Shown here: one piece after another, positions 56,536 to 64,000 of the stretch
Position numbering within the stretch: the first letter of the stretch is position 1
Layout of the letters: each line of letters opens with the position of its first letter
Assembly (NCBI RefSeq): GCF_023518235.1
Contig: NZ_CP090423.1
Span: 2,480,001 to 2,544,000, forward strand
Length of the DNA stretch: 64,000 bases
DNA from: Stenotrophomonas maltophilia
GTDB lineage: Bacteria; Pseudomonadota; Gammaproteobacteria; Xanthomonadales; Xanthomonadaceae
Direction: 5' to 3'
The notes under the pieces: model-generated
The model's input: the letters and a program-made list of their open reading frames with translations, nothing else
What the model was told of the DNA's origin: nothing
Databases searched by the model: none
Made by a program: the position numbers and the translations under genes

Positions 56536-57950
56536 GCTTCGTTGCTCAGGCAGGTAGTCGCAGCCGAGTCTACCGGCGCCGGGCGCAGGCCCAGCGCGAT
56601 GACCACGCCGAGCGCGGCAAACAGCGCGGCACCGTACTGGGCATTGACCATGCCCTGCAGGGCGTCGGGGCTGGTCGCCGCCTGCGAGCCGCGCGCGGCG
56701 TTGGCCACCATCACCAGCACCGCCAGCCCCAACGCGCCGCCGATCTGCTGGGCGGTGGCCGCCATGCCGGACGCGACCCCCTGCTGCGGCCCCGGCACGC
56801 CTTGTCCGGCCACGATCCACATCGCCGTCCAGCTCATGCCCTGTCCCACGCTGAGGATCACGATGCCCGGCAGCAGCGCCCAGTAGCTGGCGCCATGCGG
56901 CAACGCCAGCGCCACGCCTGCGATGCCCACGGCACCGGCCGCGAAACCCCAGGCCAGTACATGGCGCGCGGAACTGCGATGCAGCATGCGTTCGGCAATG
57001 CGGATGCCGAAGGTGCACACCAAGGTGGGCAGCAGGAACGCCAGGCCAGCCTGCAGCGGGCTCCAGCCGTAACCATCCTGGAAGTACAGCGCCAGGAAGT
57101 AGTACTGCACGCCGTAGCTGCTCATGAACGCAAAGGTGAGGCCGAGTGCCGCGCGCAGGCCGGGCAGGCGCAACAGCGCGAACTGCATGAGCGGGTCGCG
57201 GCAGCGCTTCTCGATCTGCACGAACACCGTCAGTAGTACCGCTGAAAGCAGCAGGCAGATCACCGTCGCCGGCGCCGTCCAGCCCCACTCCGGCCCCTGC
57301 ACCAGGGTGGTGACCAGCAGGCTGCCGCCGGCGGTGACGGTGAGGCACCCGGCCAGGTCGAAGGAGCGGCCGCGCACGTGCGGACCGTCGGCCGGCAACC
57401 ACACACCGGCGGCAACAGCGCAGGCCGTGGCCAAGGGCACGATCACCGCCAGCACCGCCGGCCAGCCGAAGGCCTGGGTCAGCACCCCGCCCAGCAGCGT
57501 GCCCAGCGCCAGCCCGACCGCGCTGGCCATGCTCCAGATCGCCAGCGCGCGGTTGCGCACCGGGCCTTCGGCATACAGCGTGTTGATCAGCGCCAGCGTG
57601 GCCGGGAACAGCAGCGCGGCGCCGACACCCTGTGCCGCGCGCGCGATGATCAGCAGGGTGGCATTGGGCGCCAGCGCACCGAGCAGCGAGGCCAGCGCGA
57701 ACAGCAGCATGCCCAGCCGGTAGAAGCGACGGCGACCGATCAGGTCGGCGGCACGTCCGCCCAGCAGCAGGCTGCCACCAAAGGCCACGGTGTAGGCGCT
57801 GACCACCCATTGCAGCTGCTGCGCATTGATCTGCAACGCGCGCCCCATGTCGTGCAGGGCGACGAAGATGATGGTGGCGTCCAGGGCGATGATCAGCTGG
57901 GCAGTGGCCAGCAGGGCCAGCGCCGCGCGGGGATGTTTGAGGGGAGGCAT
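56532..57950 (-). CDS. MFS drug-efflux transporter, DHA2 (14-helix) type
   Basis: From MPPLKHPRAALALLATAQLI it has 472 residues and about 14 hydrophobic segments. The motif ALDATIIFVALHDMGRAL in helix 1 and GGRAADLIGRRRFYRLGMLL (motif A) mark the DHA2 drug:H+ antiporters (EmrB/QacA relatives). Substrate unknown. It diverges from a LysR regulator that probably controls it, and is coupled to the L7/L12-like gene. Confidence 0.9.
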   Translation of the reverse strand: MPPLKHPRAALALLATAQLIIALDATIIFVALHDMGRALQINAQQLQWVVSAYTVAFGGSLLLGGRAADLIGRRRFYRLGMLLFALASLLGALAPNATLLIIARAAQGVGAALLFPATLALINTLYAEGPVRNRALAIWSMASAVGLALGTLLGGVLTQAFGWPAVLAVIVPLATACAVAAGVWLPADGPHVRGRSFDLAGCLTVTAGGSLLVTTLVQGPEWGWTAPATVICLLLSAVLLTVFVQIEKRCRDPLMQFALLRLPGLRAALGLTFAFMSSYGVQYYFLALYFQDGYGWSPLQAGLAFLLPTLVCTFGIRIAERMLHRSSARHVLAWGFAAGAVGIAGVALALPHGASYWALLPGIVILSVGQGMSWTAMWIVAGQGVPGPQQGVASGMAATAQQIGGALGLAVLVMVANAARGSQAATSPDALQGMVNAQYGAALFAALGVVIALGLRPAPVDSAATTCLSNEA

Positions 57951-58055
57951 CGGTGGTCTGGAGCAAGGGGGGAGCGCAGTCTCATTGATGCAGCACAATC
58001 AATAAACCCCCGCACAGCCATATCTGTCATGATTTTCCGCATGAATGGAACCGCG

Positions 58056-58940
58056 ATGGACCTCAATGCCGTGCGCATGCTGGTGCAGGTGGCCGAAGCG
58101 CGCAGCTTCACCGTGGCGGCCGGCCAGCTGGGCCTGAGCCAATCCGGCCTGTCGCGCGCGATCAGCCGGCTGGAGGCCACGCTGGGGGTGAAACTGCTGC
58201 AGCGGAACACCCGCAACGTGGCGTTGACCCCGGATGGCCGCCAGTTCGTCGATCAGGTCGCACCGCTGCTGTGCGGCTTCGAAGATGCCGAGCGCCAGTT
58301 GGCCGACCGCCCCTGCACGCCCTCGGGCACGCTGAAGATCAGCGCGCCCTCGATGTTCGGGCGCAAGGTGCTGGTGCCGCTGCTGGCACCATTGCTGGAA
58401 CGGCATCCGCAGCTGCAGGTGGAAGCCGTGCTCAGCGATCGCCTGGTCGATCTGGTCGAGGAAGGGTTTGATGCCGCGCTGCGCACCGGCGTGATCGCCG
58501 ACCAGCGCATCGTCGCGCGCGCGCTGCGGCCCCTGCGTTGGGTGACCGTGGCCAGCCCGGACTACCTGGCCCGCTGCGGCACGCCGGCCGTTGTCGAGGA
58601 TCTGCATCACCATGCGTGCCTGGCCGTGCGCAACCTGCGCAGTGGCCGTGTGGTCGAATGGCAGTTCCTGCAGCAGGGCCAGCTGTACGAGTTCACGCCG
58701 CCGACGCGGATGGTGTTCGACAGCGGTGACCCGCTGGTGGAAGCGGCGATCGCCGGTATCGGCATCGTGCAGGTCATGGATTTCGCCGTGGCCGACGCAC
58801 TGGCCGATGGCCGCCTGCAGCGCGTGCTGCAGCCGTTCGAAGGCCGCAGCCGCGCACTGTCGCTGATCTACCCGCCGTCGCGTCAGCACTCGCCAAAACT
58901 GCAGGTGCTGGCCGACGCGTTGTTGGCCGGGGAGTGGTAG
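58056..58940 (+). CDS. LysR-family transcriptional regulator
   Basis: From MDLNAVRMLVQVAEARSFTV (GGAA 5 bases upstream) the protein has 294 residues: the winged HTH in FTVAAGQLGLSQSGLSRAIS and an effector domain starting ISAPSMFGRKVLVPLLAPLL. It diverges from the MFS gene with about 105 bases between starts, the classic LysR-target layout. Its TAG stop is part of a SMAG repeat. Confidence 0.9.
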   Translation: MDLNAVRMLVQVAEARSFTVAAGQLGLSQSGLSRAISRLEATLGVKLLQRNTRNVALTPDGRQFVDQVAPLLCGFEDAERQLADRPCTPSGTLKISAPSMFGRKVLVPLLAPLLERHPQLQVEAVLSDRLVDLVEEGFDAALRTGVIADQRIVARALRPLRWVTVASPDYLARCGTPAVVEDLHHHACLAVRNLRSGRVVEWQFLQQGQLYEFTPPTRMVFDSGDPLVEAAIAGIGIVQVMDFAVADALADGRLQRVLQPFEGRSRALSLIYPPSRQHSPKLQVLADALLAGEW

Positions 58941-59009
58941 CGCCGGCCACTGGCCGGCGTCTTTGCCGATCCAACCATTTCCGGGTTGCCGGCCAGCGGC
59001 CGGCACTAC
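58937..59009. repeat. SMAG pair overlapping a stop codon
   Basis: GTAG-CGCCGGCC(ACT)GGCCGGCG on plus at 58937-58959 faces an inverted copy at 58987-59009. The TAG (58938-58940) is the stop of the LysR gene. Confidence 0.78.
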
Positions 59010-59049
59010 CGAGCTGCGTTGGATCTGGCCGTCAACGCAATGCCAACGC

Positions 59050-59991
59050 TCAGGCGAAGCTATCGGTGGCGCGTACCAGCGCGTCCACGTTCTCCGCTTC
59101 GAACGCCGAGTGGCCCGAGGCCGGGGTGATTTCCAGCTTGGCCTTCGGCCACACCTTGGTCAGGTCCCAGGCATTGGCCAGCGGGCAGACCACATCGTAG
59201 CGGCCGTGCACGATCACTCCCGGGATGTCGGCGATGCGGTGCGCGTCGCGCAGCAACTGGTCTTCCACCTCGAAGAAGCCGCCGTTGACGAAGTAGTGGT
59301 TCTCGATGCGGGCGAACGCCAGTGCGAAATGCGGGTCTTCGTGGCTGTTGATGAAGTCATCGTCCACGTGCAGGAAGCTGGTCGCGCCTTCCCACACCGC
59401 CCACGCCTTGGCCGCTTCCAGGCGCGTGGTTTCGTCGTCGCTGGTCAGGCGGCGGTGGAAGGCCGAGATCAGGTCGTGACGCTCCACCGACGGAATCGGC
59501 TTGAGGTAATGCTCCCACGCATCCGGGAACAGGCGGTTGGCACCTTCCTGGTAGAACCATTCCAGTTCCCAGCGGCGCAGCATGAAGATGCCGCGCAGCA
59601 CCAGTTCGGTCACGCGCTGCGGGTGCGTTTCGGCATAGGCAAGGGCCAGGGTCGAGCCCCAGCTGCCGCCGAACACCTGCCAGCGATCGACGTTCAGGTG
59701 CTCGCGCAGCTTTTCGATATCGGCAACGAGGTCCCAGGTGGTGTTGTCCACCAGGTCGGCGTGCGGGGTGGAACGGCCGGCACCACGCTGGTCGAACAGG
59801 ATGATGCGGTACTTGGACGGGTCGTGGAACTGGCGCATCTTGTCGCTGCAGCCGCCGCCCGGGCCACCGTGCAGCATCACCACCGGCTTGCCGTCCGGGT
59901 TGCCGCACTGTTCGAAGTACAGCGTGTGGCGGTCGTCGACCTTCAGGGTGCCGACGTCGTAGGGGGTGATGGCGGGGTACAGCGTACGCAT
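59050..59991 (-). CDS. pip: Proline iminopeptidase
   Basis: Alpha/beta hydrolase of peptidase family S33 that removes amino-terminal proline. The 313-residue protein (MRTLYPAITPYDVGTLKVDD) has the oxyanion HGGPGGGCSD (41-50), DQRGAGRSTPH and the nucleophile elbow GGSWGS (Ser110), with late Asp and His in VHGRYDVVCP and ASGHSAFE. Cytoplasmic; no signal peptide. Confidence 0.95.
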   Translation of the reverse strand: MRTLYPAITPYDVGTLKVDDRHTLYFEQCGNPDGKPVVMLHGGPGGGCSDKMRQFHDPSKYRIILFDQRGAGRSTPHADLVDNTTWDLVADIEKLREHLNVDRWQVFGGSWGSTLALAYAETHPQRVTELVLRGIFMLRRWELEWFYQEGANRLFPDAWEHYLKPIPSVERHDLISAFHRRLTSDDETTRLEAAKAWAVWEGATSFLHVDDDFINSHEDPHFALAFARIENHYFVNGGFFEVEDQLLRDAHRIADIPGVIVHGRYDVVCPLANAWDLTKVWPKAKLEITPASGHSAFEAENVDALVRATDSFA

Positions 59992-60039
59992 GCTTGCAGC
60001 TCCAGGGTGATGCCCTGCCGGGGCAGGAGAACCTCCATT

Positions 60040-60897
60040 CTAGGCCGGTCGCCGGCCCAGGGTGATGCGGTCGCGCTGCTCCAGGTCCTGCACGGTCTGC
60101 ACGTCGGTGAAACCGGCGGCGTCGAACAGCGCGCGGATCGCCTCGCCCTGGTCCCAGCCGTGTTCGATCAGCAGCCAGCCACCGGGCAACAGATGCGCCG
60201 GGCCACCGTCGACGATGCGGCGGATGTCATCCAGGCCATCCGGGCCCGAGGCCAGCGCGGTGGCCGGTTCGAAGCGCAGGTCGCCCTGTTCCAGGTGCGG
60301 ATCGTCGCTGGCGATGTACGGCGGGTTGCTGGCAATCAGATCAAAGCGCGCGCCCTGCAGCGGCGCATACCAATCGTGCGCGCCCTCGGCCAAGCGCACG
60401 TTGTGCAGTTCATGGCGCGCCGCGTTGCGCGCAGCGACAGCCAGCGCACCGGGGCTGGCATCGGTGGCCAGCACCTGCGCCTGCGGCCGTTCGCTGGCCA
60501 GCGCCAACGCGATCGCGCCGCTGCCGGTGCCGAGGTCGGCCAGCTGCAGCGCGCGGTCCAGTGGCAGGCGGTCCAGCGCCAGTTCCACCAGCAGCTCGGT
60601 TTCCGGGCGCGGGATCAACGTGGCCGGGTCGACTTCCAGGTCCAGCGTCCAGAAGCCGCGGCGGCCGGTCAGGTAGGCCACCGGCTCGCCGGCCGCACGG
60701 CGTGCCAGCAGGGCTTCGAAGGCGGCCTGGTCGGCGGAGGGCAGCGGGTCGGTGGCGTGCGCGAACAGCCAGCTGCGCGGGCGGTCCAGCACATGCAGCA
60801 GCAGCAGTTCGGCCTCGTGGCGGGCCTCGATGCCGCCCAGGCGGGCACTGGCCTCGGCCACGACCTGGCGCAGGGTGGGTTCGGTTTTGACAGACAT
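60040..60897 (-). CDS. prmC: Release-factor glutamine methyltransferase
   Basis: Methylates the Gln of the GGQ motif in RF1 and RF2. The 285-residue protein ([20 protein letters not shown]) has the SAM motif [14 protein letters not shown] (121-134) and the NPPY substrate motif (191-194). It is unlinked to prfA (33372), unlike in many bacteria. Confidence 0.95.
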   Translation of the reverse strand: MSVKTEPTLRQVVAEASARLGGIEARHEAELLLLHVLDRPRSWLFAHATDPLPSADQAAFEALLARRAAGEPVAYLTGRRGFWTLDLEVDPATLIPRPETELLVELALDRLPLDRALQLADLGTGSGAIALALASERPQAQVLATDASPGALAVAARNAARHELHNVRLAEGAHDWYAPLQGARFDLIASNPPYIASDDPHLEQGDLRFEPATALASGPDGLDDIRRIVDGGPAHLLPGGWLLIEHGWDQGEAIRALFDAAGFTDVQTVQDLEQRDRITLGRRPA

Positions 60898-60906
60898 GCC
60901 GCAATT

Positions 60907-60965
60907 GTAGAGCCGAGCCCATGCTCGGCCGCTTCTGGAACAGCCGAGCGTAGGCTCGGCTCTAC
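60907..60965. repeat. SMAG pair, GCCGAGC subtype
   Basis: GTAG-AGCCGAGCCCATGCTCGGC on plus at 60907-60929 faces an inverted copy at 60942-60965. It begins 10 bases upstream of the prmC start codon, so it lies in or near that gene's promoter. Confidence 0.72.
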
Positions 60966-61109
60966 AACAGCGGAATCTGTTCAGGTTCTGGCGAACGGGA
61001 TAAGGACGGGCTATCGGCCGCGTTCACCTGCCGGGGAAGATTTTCCTTGTCATACAGCCAGTTGCAGGATATGAGCGGCAAGGTTCAGTAGCTGCTCATC
61101 GCATTCTGA

Positions 61110-61146
61110 TAGTCTGCATCTATCAAATAGATGCAATCAATGGATT
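61110..61146 (+). promoter_or_regulatory. OxyR-like operator upstream of ahpC
   Basis: ATAG-N7-CTAT at 61110-61124 matches one half of the OxyR consensus (ATAG-N7-CTAT repeated), with a degenerate second half seven bases on (61132-61146). It lies just upstream of the promoter at 61146. The ahpC-ahpF-oxyR order makes OxyR control likely. Assignment by motif and context only. Confidence 0.55.
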
Positions 61147-61175
61147 GTTCTTATCGCAATTGAATCGGTAACCTA
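61146..61175 (+). promoter_or_regulatory. ahpC promoter
   Basis: TTGTTC (61146-61151), 18-base spacer, TAACCT (61170-61175). Both boxes are imperfect, as expected of an activator-dependent promoter; the -35 box abuts the OxyR-like site. Confidence 0.45.
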
Positions 61176-61219
61176 GCTCCTGTCGATTCACCCACTCCCC
61201 TTCATCCAGAGGAAAAACG

Positions 61220-61783
61220 ATGTCCCTGATCAACACTCCGATCCAGTCGTTCGAAGCCAATGCCTACCACAACGGCGAGTTCATCAAGGTTTCCGACAAC
61301 AGCCTGAAGGGCCAGTGGTCCGTCCTGATCTTCATGCCGGCCGCCTTCACCTTCAATTGCCCGACCGAGATCGAAGACGCCGCCGACCATTACGCCGAGT
61401 TCAAGAAGGCCGGCGCCGAGGTCTACATCGTCACCACCGACACCCACTTCTCGCACAAGGTGTGGCACGAAACCTCGCCGGCCGTCGGCAAGGCCCAGTT
61501 CCCGCTGGTCGGCGACCCGACCCACAAGCTGACCCGCGCCTTCGGCGTGCACATTGAGGAAGAAGGCCTGGCCCTGCGCGGCACCTTCATCATCAACCCG
61601 GAAGGCGTGATCAAGACCCAGGAGATCCACTCCAACGAGATCGCCCGTGACGTCGCCGAGACCCTGCGCAAGCTGAAGGCCGCCCAGTTCACCGCCGCCA
61701 ACCCGAACCAGGTGTGCCCGGCCAAGTGGAAGGAAGGCGAGAAGACCCTGACCCCGTCGCTGGACCTGGTCGGCAAGATCTAA
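61220..61783 (+). CDS. ahpC: Alkyl hydroperoxide reductase subunit C (2-Cys peroxiredoxin)
   Basis: Reduces H2O2, organic peroxides and peroxynitrite. The 187-residue protein ([20 protein letters not shown]) has the peroxidatic Cys47 in AFTFNCPTE and the resolving Cys166 in NQVCPAKW, and ends LDLVGKI like the E. coli enzyme. An AGAGGAAAAACG Shine-Dalgarno region precedes the ATG. Partner AhpF lies 226 bases downstream. Confidence 0.98.
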   Translation: MSLINTPIQSFEANAYHNGEFIKVSDNSLKGQWSVLIFMPAAFTFNCPTEIEDAADHYAEFKKAGAEVYIVTTDTHFSHKVWHETSPAVGKAQFPLVGDPTHKLTRAFGVHIEEEGLALRGTFIINPEGVIKTQEIHSNEIARDVAETLRKLKAAQFTAANPNQVCPAKWKEGEKTLTPSLDLVGKI

Positions 61784-61856
61784 AGCAGTACCGGCCTGCG
61801 GTGGCCCCACGCCACCGCGCGCCCTTCATCCCCGTGCCGGTCCCCCCGCCGGCGTG

Positions 61857-61936
61857 GGGGTGAACCCAAGACAGCCAACGCGCGCCAGCCTTGGCCAGCC
61901 AGCCCCCTTCCACGGTCGCTGTCTTGGGTTCACCCC
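61857..61936 (+). other. Long inverted repeat between ahpC and ahpF
   Basis: A perfect 19-base inverted repeat, GGGGTGAACCCAAGACAGC (61857-61875) with its complement at 61918-61936, around a 42-base GC-rich loop. No U tract follows. It lies between ahpC and ahpF and could reduce transcription or stabilise the ahpC mRNA end, giving more AhpC than AhpF. Function is inference. Confidence 0.6.
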
Positions 61937-62009
61937 TACCCCCTGCTGGTCCGCTACCTTCTATAGCGGTGCCACGCCCCCTGTTTGCCTGAAGCCAGGA
62001 GAAGACCCG

Positions 62010-63602
62010 ATGTTGGACGCCAACCTGCAGTCGCAGCTGAAGACCTATCTGGAGCGCGTGACCCGCCCGATCCAGATCACCGCGCACGCCGACGACGGCG
62101 CCAAGTCGCAGGAAATGCTGGAGCTGCTGCAGACCCTGGAAAGCCTGTCGGACAAGATCTCGCTGCAGGTGCTGCGCGATGGCCAGGGCCGTGTGCCGTC
62201 CTTCGACCTGGGCACCCCGGGCCAGGACATCCACCTGACCTTCGCCGGTCTGCCGATGGGCCACGAGTTCACCTCGCTGGTGCTGGCGCTGCTGCAGGTC
62301 GGCGGCCACCCGTCCAAGGCCACTGCCGAGCTGATCGAGCAGGTGCAGAACCTGGAGGGCGAGTACCGCTTTGAAACCTACTTCTCGCTGTCCTGCCAGA
62401 ACTGCCCGGACGTGGTGCAGGCGCTGAACCTGGCTGCGGTGCTCAACCCGCGCATCCAGCACGTGGCCATCGACGGCGCGCTGTTCCAGGACGAAGTCGA
62501 GCAGCGCGAGATCATGTCGGTGCCCACCGTGTACCTCAACGGTGAAGTGTTCGACCAGGGCCGCATGACCCTGGAACAGATCGTGGCCAAGCTGGACACC
62601 AACGCCGGCAAGCGCGATGCCGAGAAGATCGCCGCCAAGGACGCCTTCGACGTGCTGGTGGTCGGCGGTGGCCCGGCCGGCGCGGCTGCGGCGATCTACG
62701 CCGCGCGCAAGGGCATCCGCACCGGTATCGCCGCCGAGCGTTTCGGTGGCCAGGTGCTGGACACCATGGCAATCGAGAACTTCATCTCGGTGAAGGAGAC
62801 CGAAGGCCCGAAGCTGGCCACGGCGCTGGAACAGCACGTGCGCGAGTACGAGGTGGACATCATGAACCTGCAGCGCGCCACTGCGCTGGTGCCGGCCGGT
62901 GAAGACGGCCTGGTGCAGGTGCAGCTGGAGAACGGCGCGGTGCTGAAGTCGCGTTCGGTGATCCTGTCCACCGGTGCGCGCTGGCGGCAGATGAACGTGC
63001 CGGGCGAGGACCAGTACCGCAACAAGGGCGTGGCCTACTGCCCGCACTGCGATGGCCCGCTGTTCAAGGGCAAGCGCGTGGCGGTGATCGGCGGTGGCAA
63101 TTCCGGCGTGGAAGCGGCCATCGACCTGGCCGGCATCGTGTCGCATGTGACCCTGCTGGAGTTCGATTCCAGCCTGCGCGCCGATGAAGTGCTGCAGAAG
63201 AAGCTGCGCAGCCTGGCCAACGTCACCGTACTGACCAGCGCCCAGACCACCGAAGTGCTGGGCGACGGCAGCCGCGTCACCGGCCTGGTCTACAAGGACC
63301 GTGTCGGCGGCGACGCCCACCGCGTCGAGCTGGAAGGCATCTTCGTGCAGATCGGCCTGCTGCCCAACACCGAGTGGCTGAAGGATGTGGTGGCGCTGTC
63401 GCCGCGCGGCGAGGTCGTCATCGACGACCGCGGCCAGACCAACCTGCCGGGTGTGTTCGCCGCTGGCGATTGCACGACGGTGCCCTACAAGCAGATCATC
63501 ATCGCCATGGGCGCCGGCTCGACCGCCGCACTGAGCGCGTTCGACCATCTGATCCGCTCGTCGGTGAGCAACAGCAGCGGTGCCGTTGCTGAAGCTGCCT
63601 GA
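62010..63602 (+). CDS. ahpF: Alkyl hydroperoxide reductase subunit F
   Basis: NADH-dependent flavoprotein that re-reduces AhpC. The 530-residue protein starts [20 protein letters not shown] after AGGAGAAG. The N-terminal thioredoxin-like domain has Cys129/Cys132 (SCQNCPD), the FAD site [19 protein letters not shown] begins at 218, the second redox pair is Cys344/Cys347 (YCPHCDG), and the NAD site [17 protein letters not shown] follows. All redox cysteines of the E. coli enzyme are present. Confidence 0.98.
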   Translation: MLDANLQSQLKTYLERVTRPIQITAHADDGAKSQEMLELLQTLESLSDKISLQVLRDGQGRVPSFDLGTPGQDIHLTFAGLPMGHEFTSLVLALLQVGGHPSKATAELIEQVQNLEGEYRFETYFSLSCQNCPDVVQALNLAAVLNPRIQHVAIDGALFQDEVEQREIMSVPTVYLNGEVFDQGRMTLEQIVAKLDTNAGKRDAEKIAAKDAFDVLVVGGGPAGAAAAIYAARKGIRTGIAAERFGGQVLDTMAIENFISVKETEGPKLATALEQHVREYEVDIMNLQRATALVPAGEDGLVQVQLENGAVLKSRSVILSTGARWRQMNVPGEDQYRNKGVAYCPHCDGPLFKGKRVAVIGGGNSGVEAAIDLAGIVSHVTLLEFDSSLRADEVLQKKLRSLANVTVLTSAQTTEVLGDGSRVTGLVYKDRVGGDAHRVELEGIFVQIGLLPNTEWLKDVVALSPRGEVVIDDRGQTNLPGVFAAGDCTTVPYKQIIIAMGAGSTAALSAFDHLIRSSVSNSSGAVAEAA

Positions 63603-63687
63603 TCCACCGTTCCCAGATCACCGGGAACATTGTCTGCCTGTCGGGTAACCATGCCGTCAGCCGGTCCGTTACCCCTGGGGTGTAAGG

Positions 63688-64000
63688 ATGAACCTACGTG
63701 ATCTGAAGTACCTGGTAGCCCTGGCCGACCACAAGCATTTCGGCCGGGCTGCCGCTTCCTGCTTCGTCAGCCAGCCCACGCTGTCCACGCAGATCCGCAA
63801 GCTGGAAGAAGAGCTGGGCCTGCCGCTGGTGGAACGCGCACCGCGCAAGGTGATGCTGACCCCGGCCGGCCAGGAGGCTGCCGCACGGGCACGGGTGATC
63901 GTGTCCGAAGTGGAACAGTTGAAGGAAGCGGCGCGGCGCAGCCGCGATCCGGAAGCCGGTACGGTGCGCCTGGGGATCTTCCCGACCCTGGGCCCGTACC
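63688..64000 (+). CDS. oxyR: Peroxide-sensing regulator OxyR, 5' part
   Basis: LysR-family activator triggered by disulfide formation on peroxide exposure. The first 104 residues are present (MNLRDLKYLVALADHKHFGR, HTH in FGRAAASCFVSQPTLSTQIR); the gene runs off the right edge so the redox cysteines cannot be checked. The sequence and the ahpC-ahpF-oxyR order match Xanthomonas OxyR. AAGG just before the ATG is the ribosome site. Confidence 0.92.
   Translation, partial: MNLRDLKYLVALADHKHFGRAAASCFVSQPTLSTQIRKLEEELGLPLVERAPRKVMLTPAGQEAAARARVIVSEVEQLKEAARRSRDPEAGTVRLGIFPTLGPY

Noticed and set aside
56536..57966. Minus-strand frame continuing upstream of the L7/L12-like gene through the MFS gene
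   Set aside because: It is out of frame with the clear MFS protein; the ATG at 56535 with ATGA overlap is the real start.

Overview
The window is a high-GC gammaproteobacterial chromosome segment, almost certainly Stenotrophomonas (S. maltophilia complex, Xanthomonadaceae). Pointers are the gene order, many copies of the GTAG-headed palindromic repeats known as SMAG elements, a GT41 O-GlcNAc-transferase homologue of XcOGT size, an StmPr-like secreted subtilase, and an ahpC-ahpF-oxyR block. It is core chromosome: I see no insertion sequence, prophage, integron, CRISPR array or replication origin.

Region 1 (1-19350, minus strand) is the transcription and translation block. Read in the direction of transcription it runs tRNA-Tyr, tRNA-Gly, tRNA-Thr, tuf, tRNA-Trp, secE, nusG, rplK, rplA, rplJ, rplL, rpoB, rpoC, rpsL, rpsG, fusA, a second tuf, and the first codons of rpsJ. 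Strong sigma70-type promoters are visible before the tRNA-tuf unit, rpsL and rpsJ, and a weaker one before rplK. Attenuator-like hairpins sit in the leaders and between cistrons. The two tuf genes encode the same protein and differ at only six silent sites, all in the first third.

Region 2 (19488-25087) has a secreted isoaspartyl peptidase and a secreted cyanophycinase-like S51 peptidase (minus strand), divergent from a TonB-dependent receptor (plus strand). This could be a beta-aspartyl peptide or cyanophycin scavenging locus. It is followed by three imperfect repeats carrying DnaA-box-like sequences.

Region 3 (25088-36171) is a housekeeping cluster: ychF, pth, rplY, prs, tRNA-Gln, ispE, lolB and a TPR protein on minus, divergent from hemA-prfA-ogt on plus. 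lolB and its two neighbours are joined by ATGA overlaps.

Region 4 (36359-45706) holds ppk2, a 515-base nested inverted-repeat tract, a TlpA-like lipoprotein gene coupled to yihY, wrbA coupled to a DUF2069 gene, a half-length asparaginase-like gene, an extracellular subtilase, ilvE, sufT and a small membrane protein.

Region 5 (45808-52565) has the proton-translocating transhydrogenase genes, with pntAB-pntB separated from pntAA by an opposite-strand cassette (ECF-like sigma factor, putative membrane anti-sigma, DUF3106 protein), then a large DUF1631 protein.

Region 6 (52897-61000) has a coupled plus-strand unit (nitroreductase, Xni-like nuclease, Nudix hydrolase, N-formylglutamate amidohydrolase-like protein), an orphan protein with an L7/L12-like tail coupled to an MFS exporter, a divergent LysR regulator, pip and prmC.

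Region 7 (61110-64000) is the peroxide-defence block ahpC-ahpF-oxyR with an OxyR-like operator; oxyR runs off the window end.
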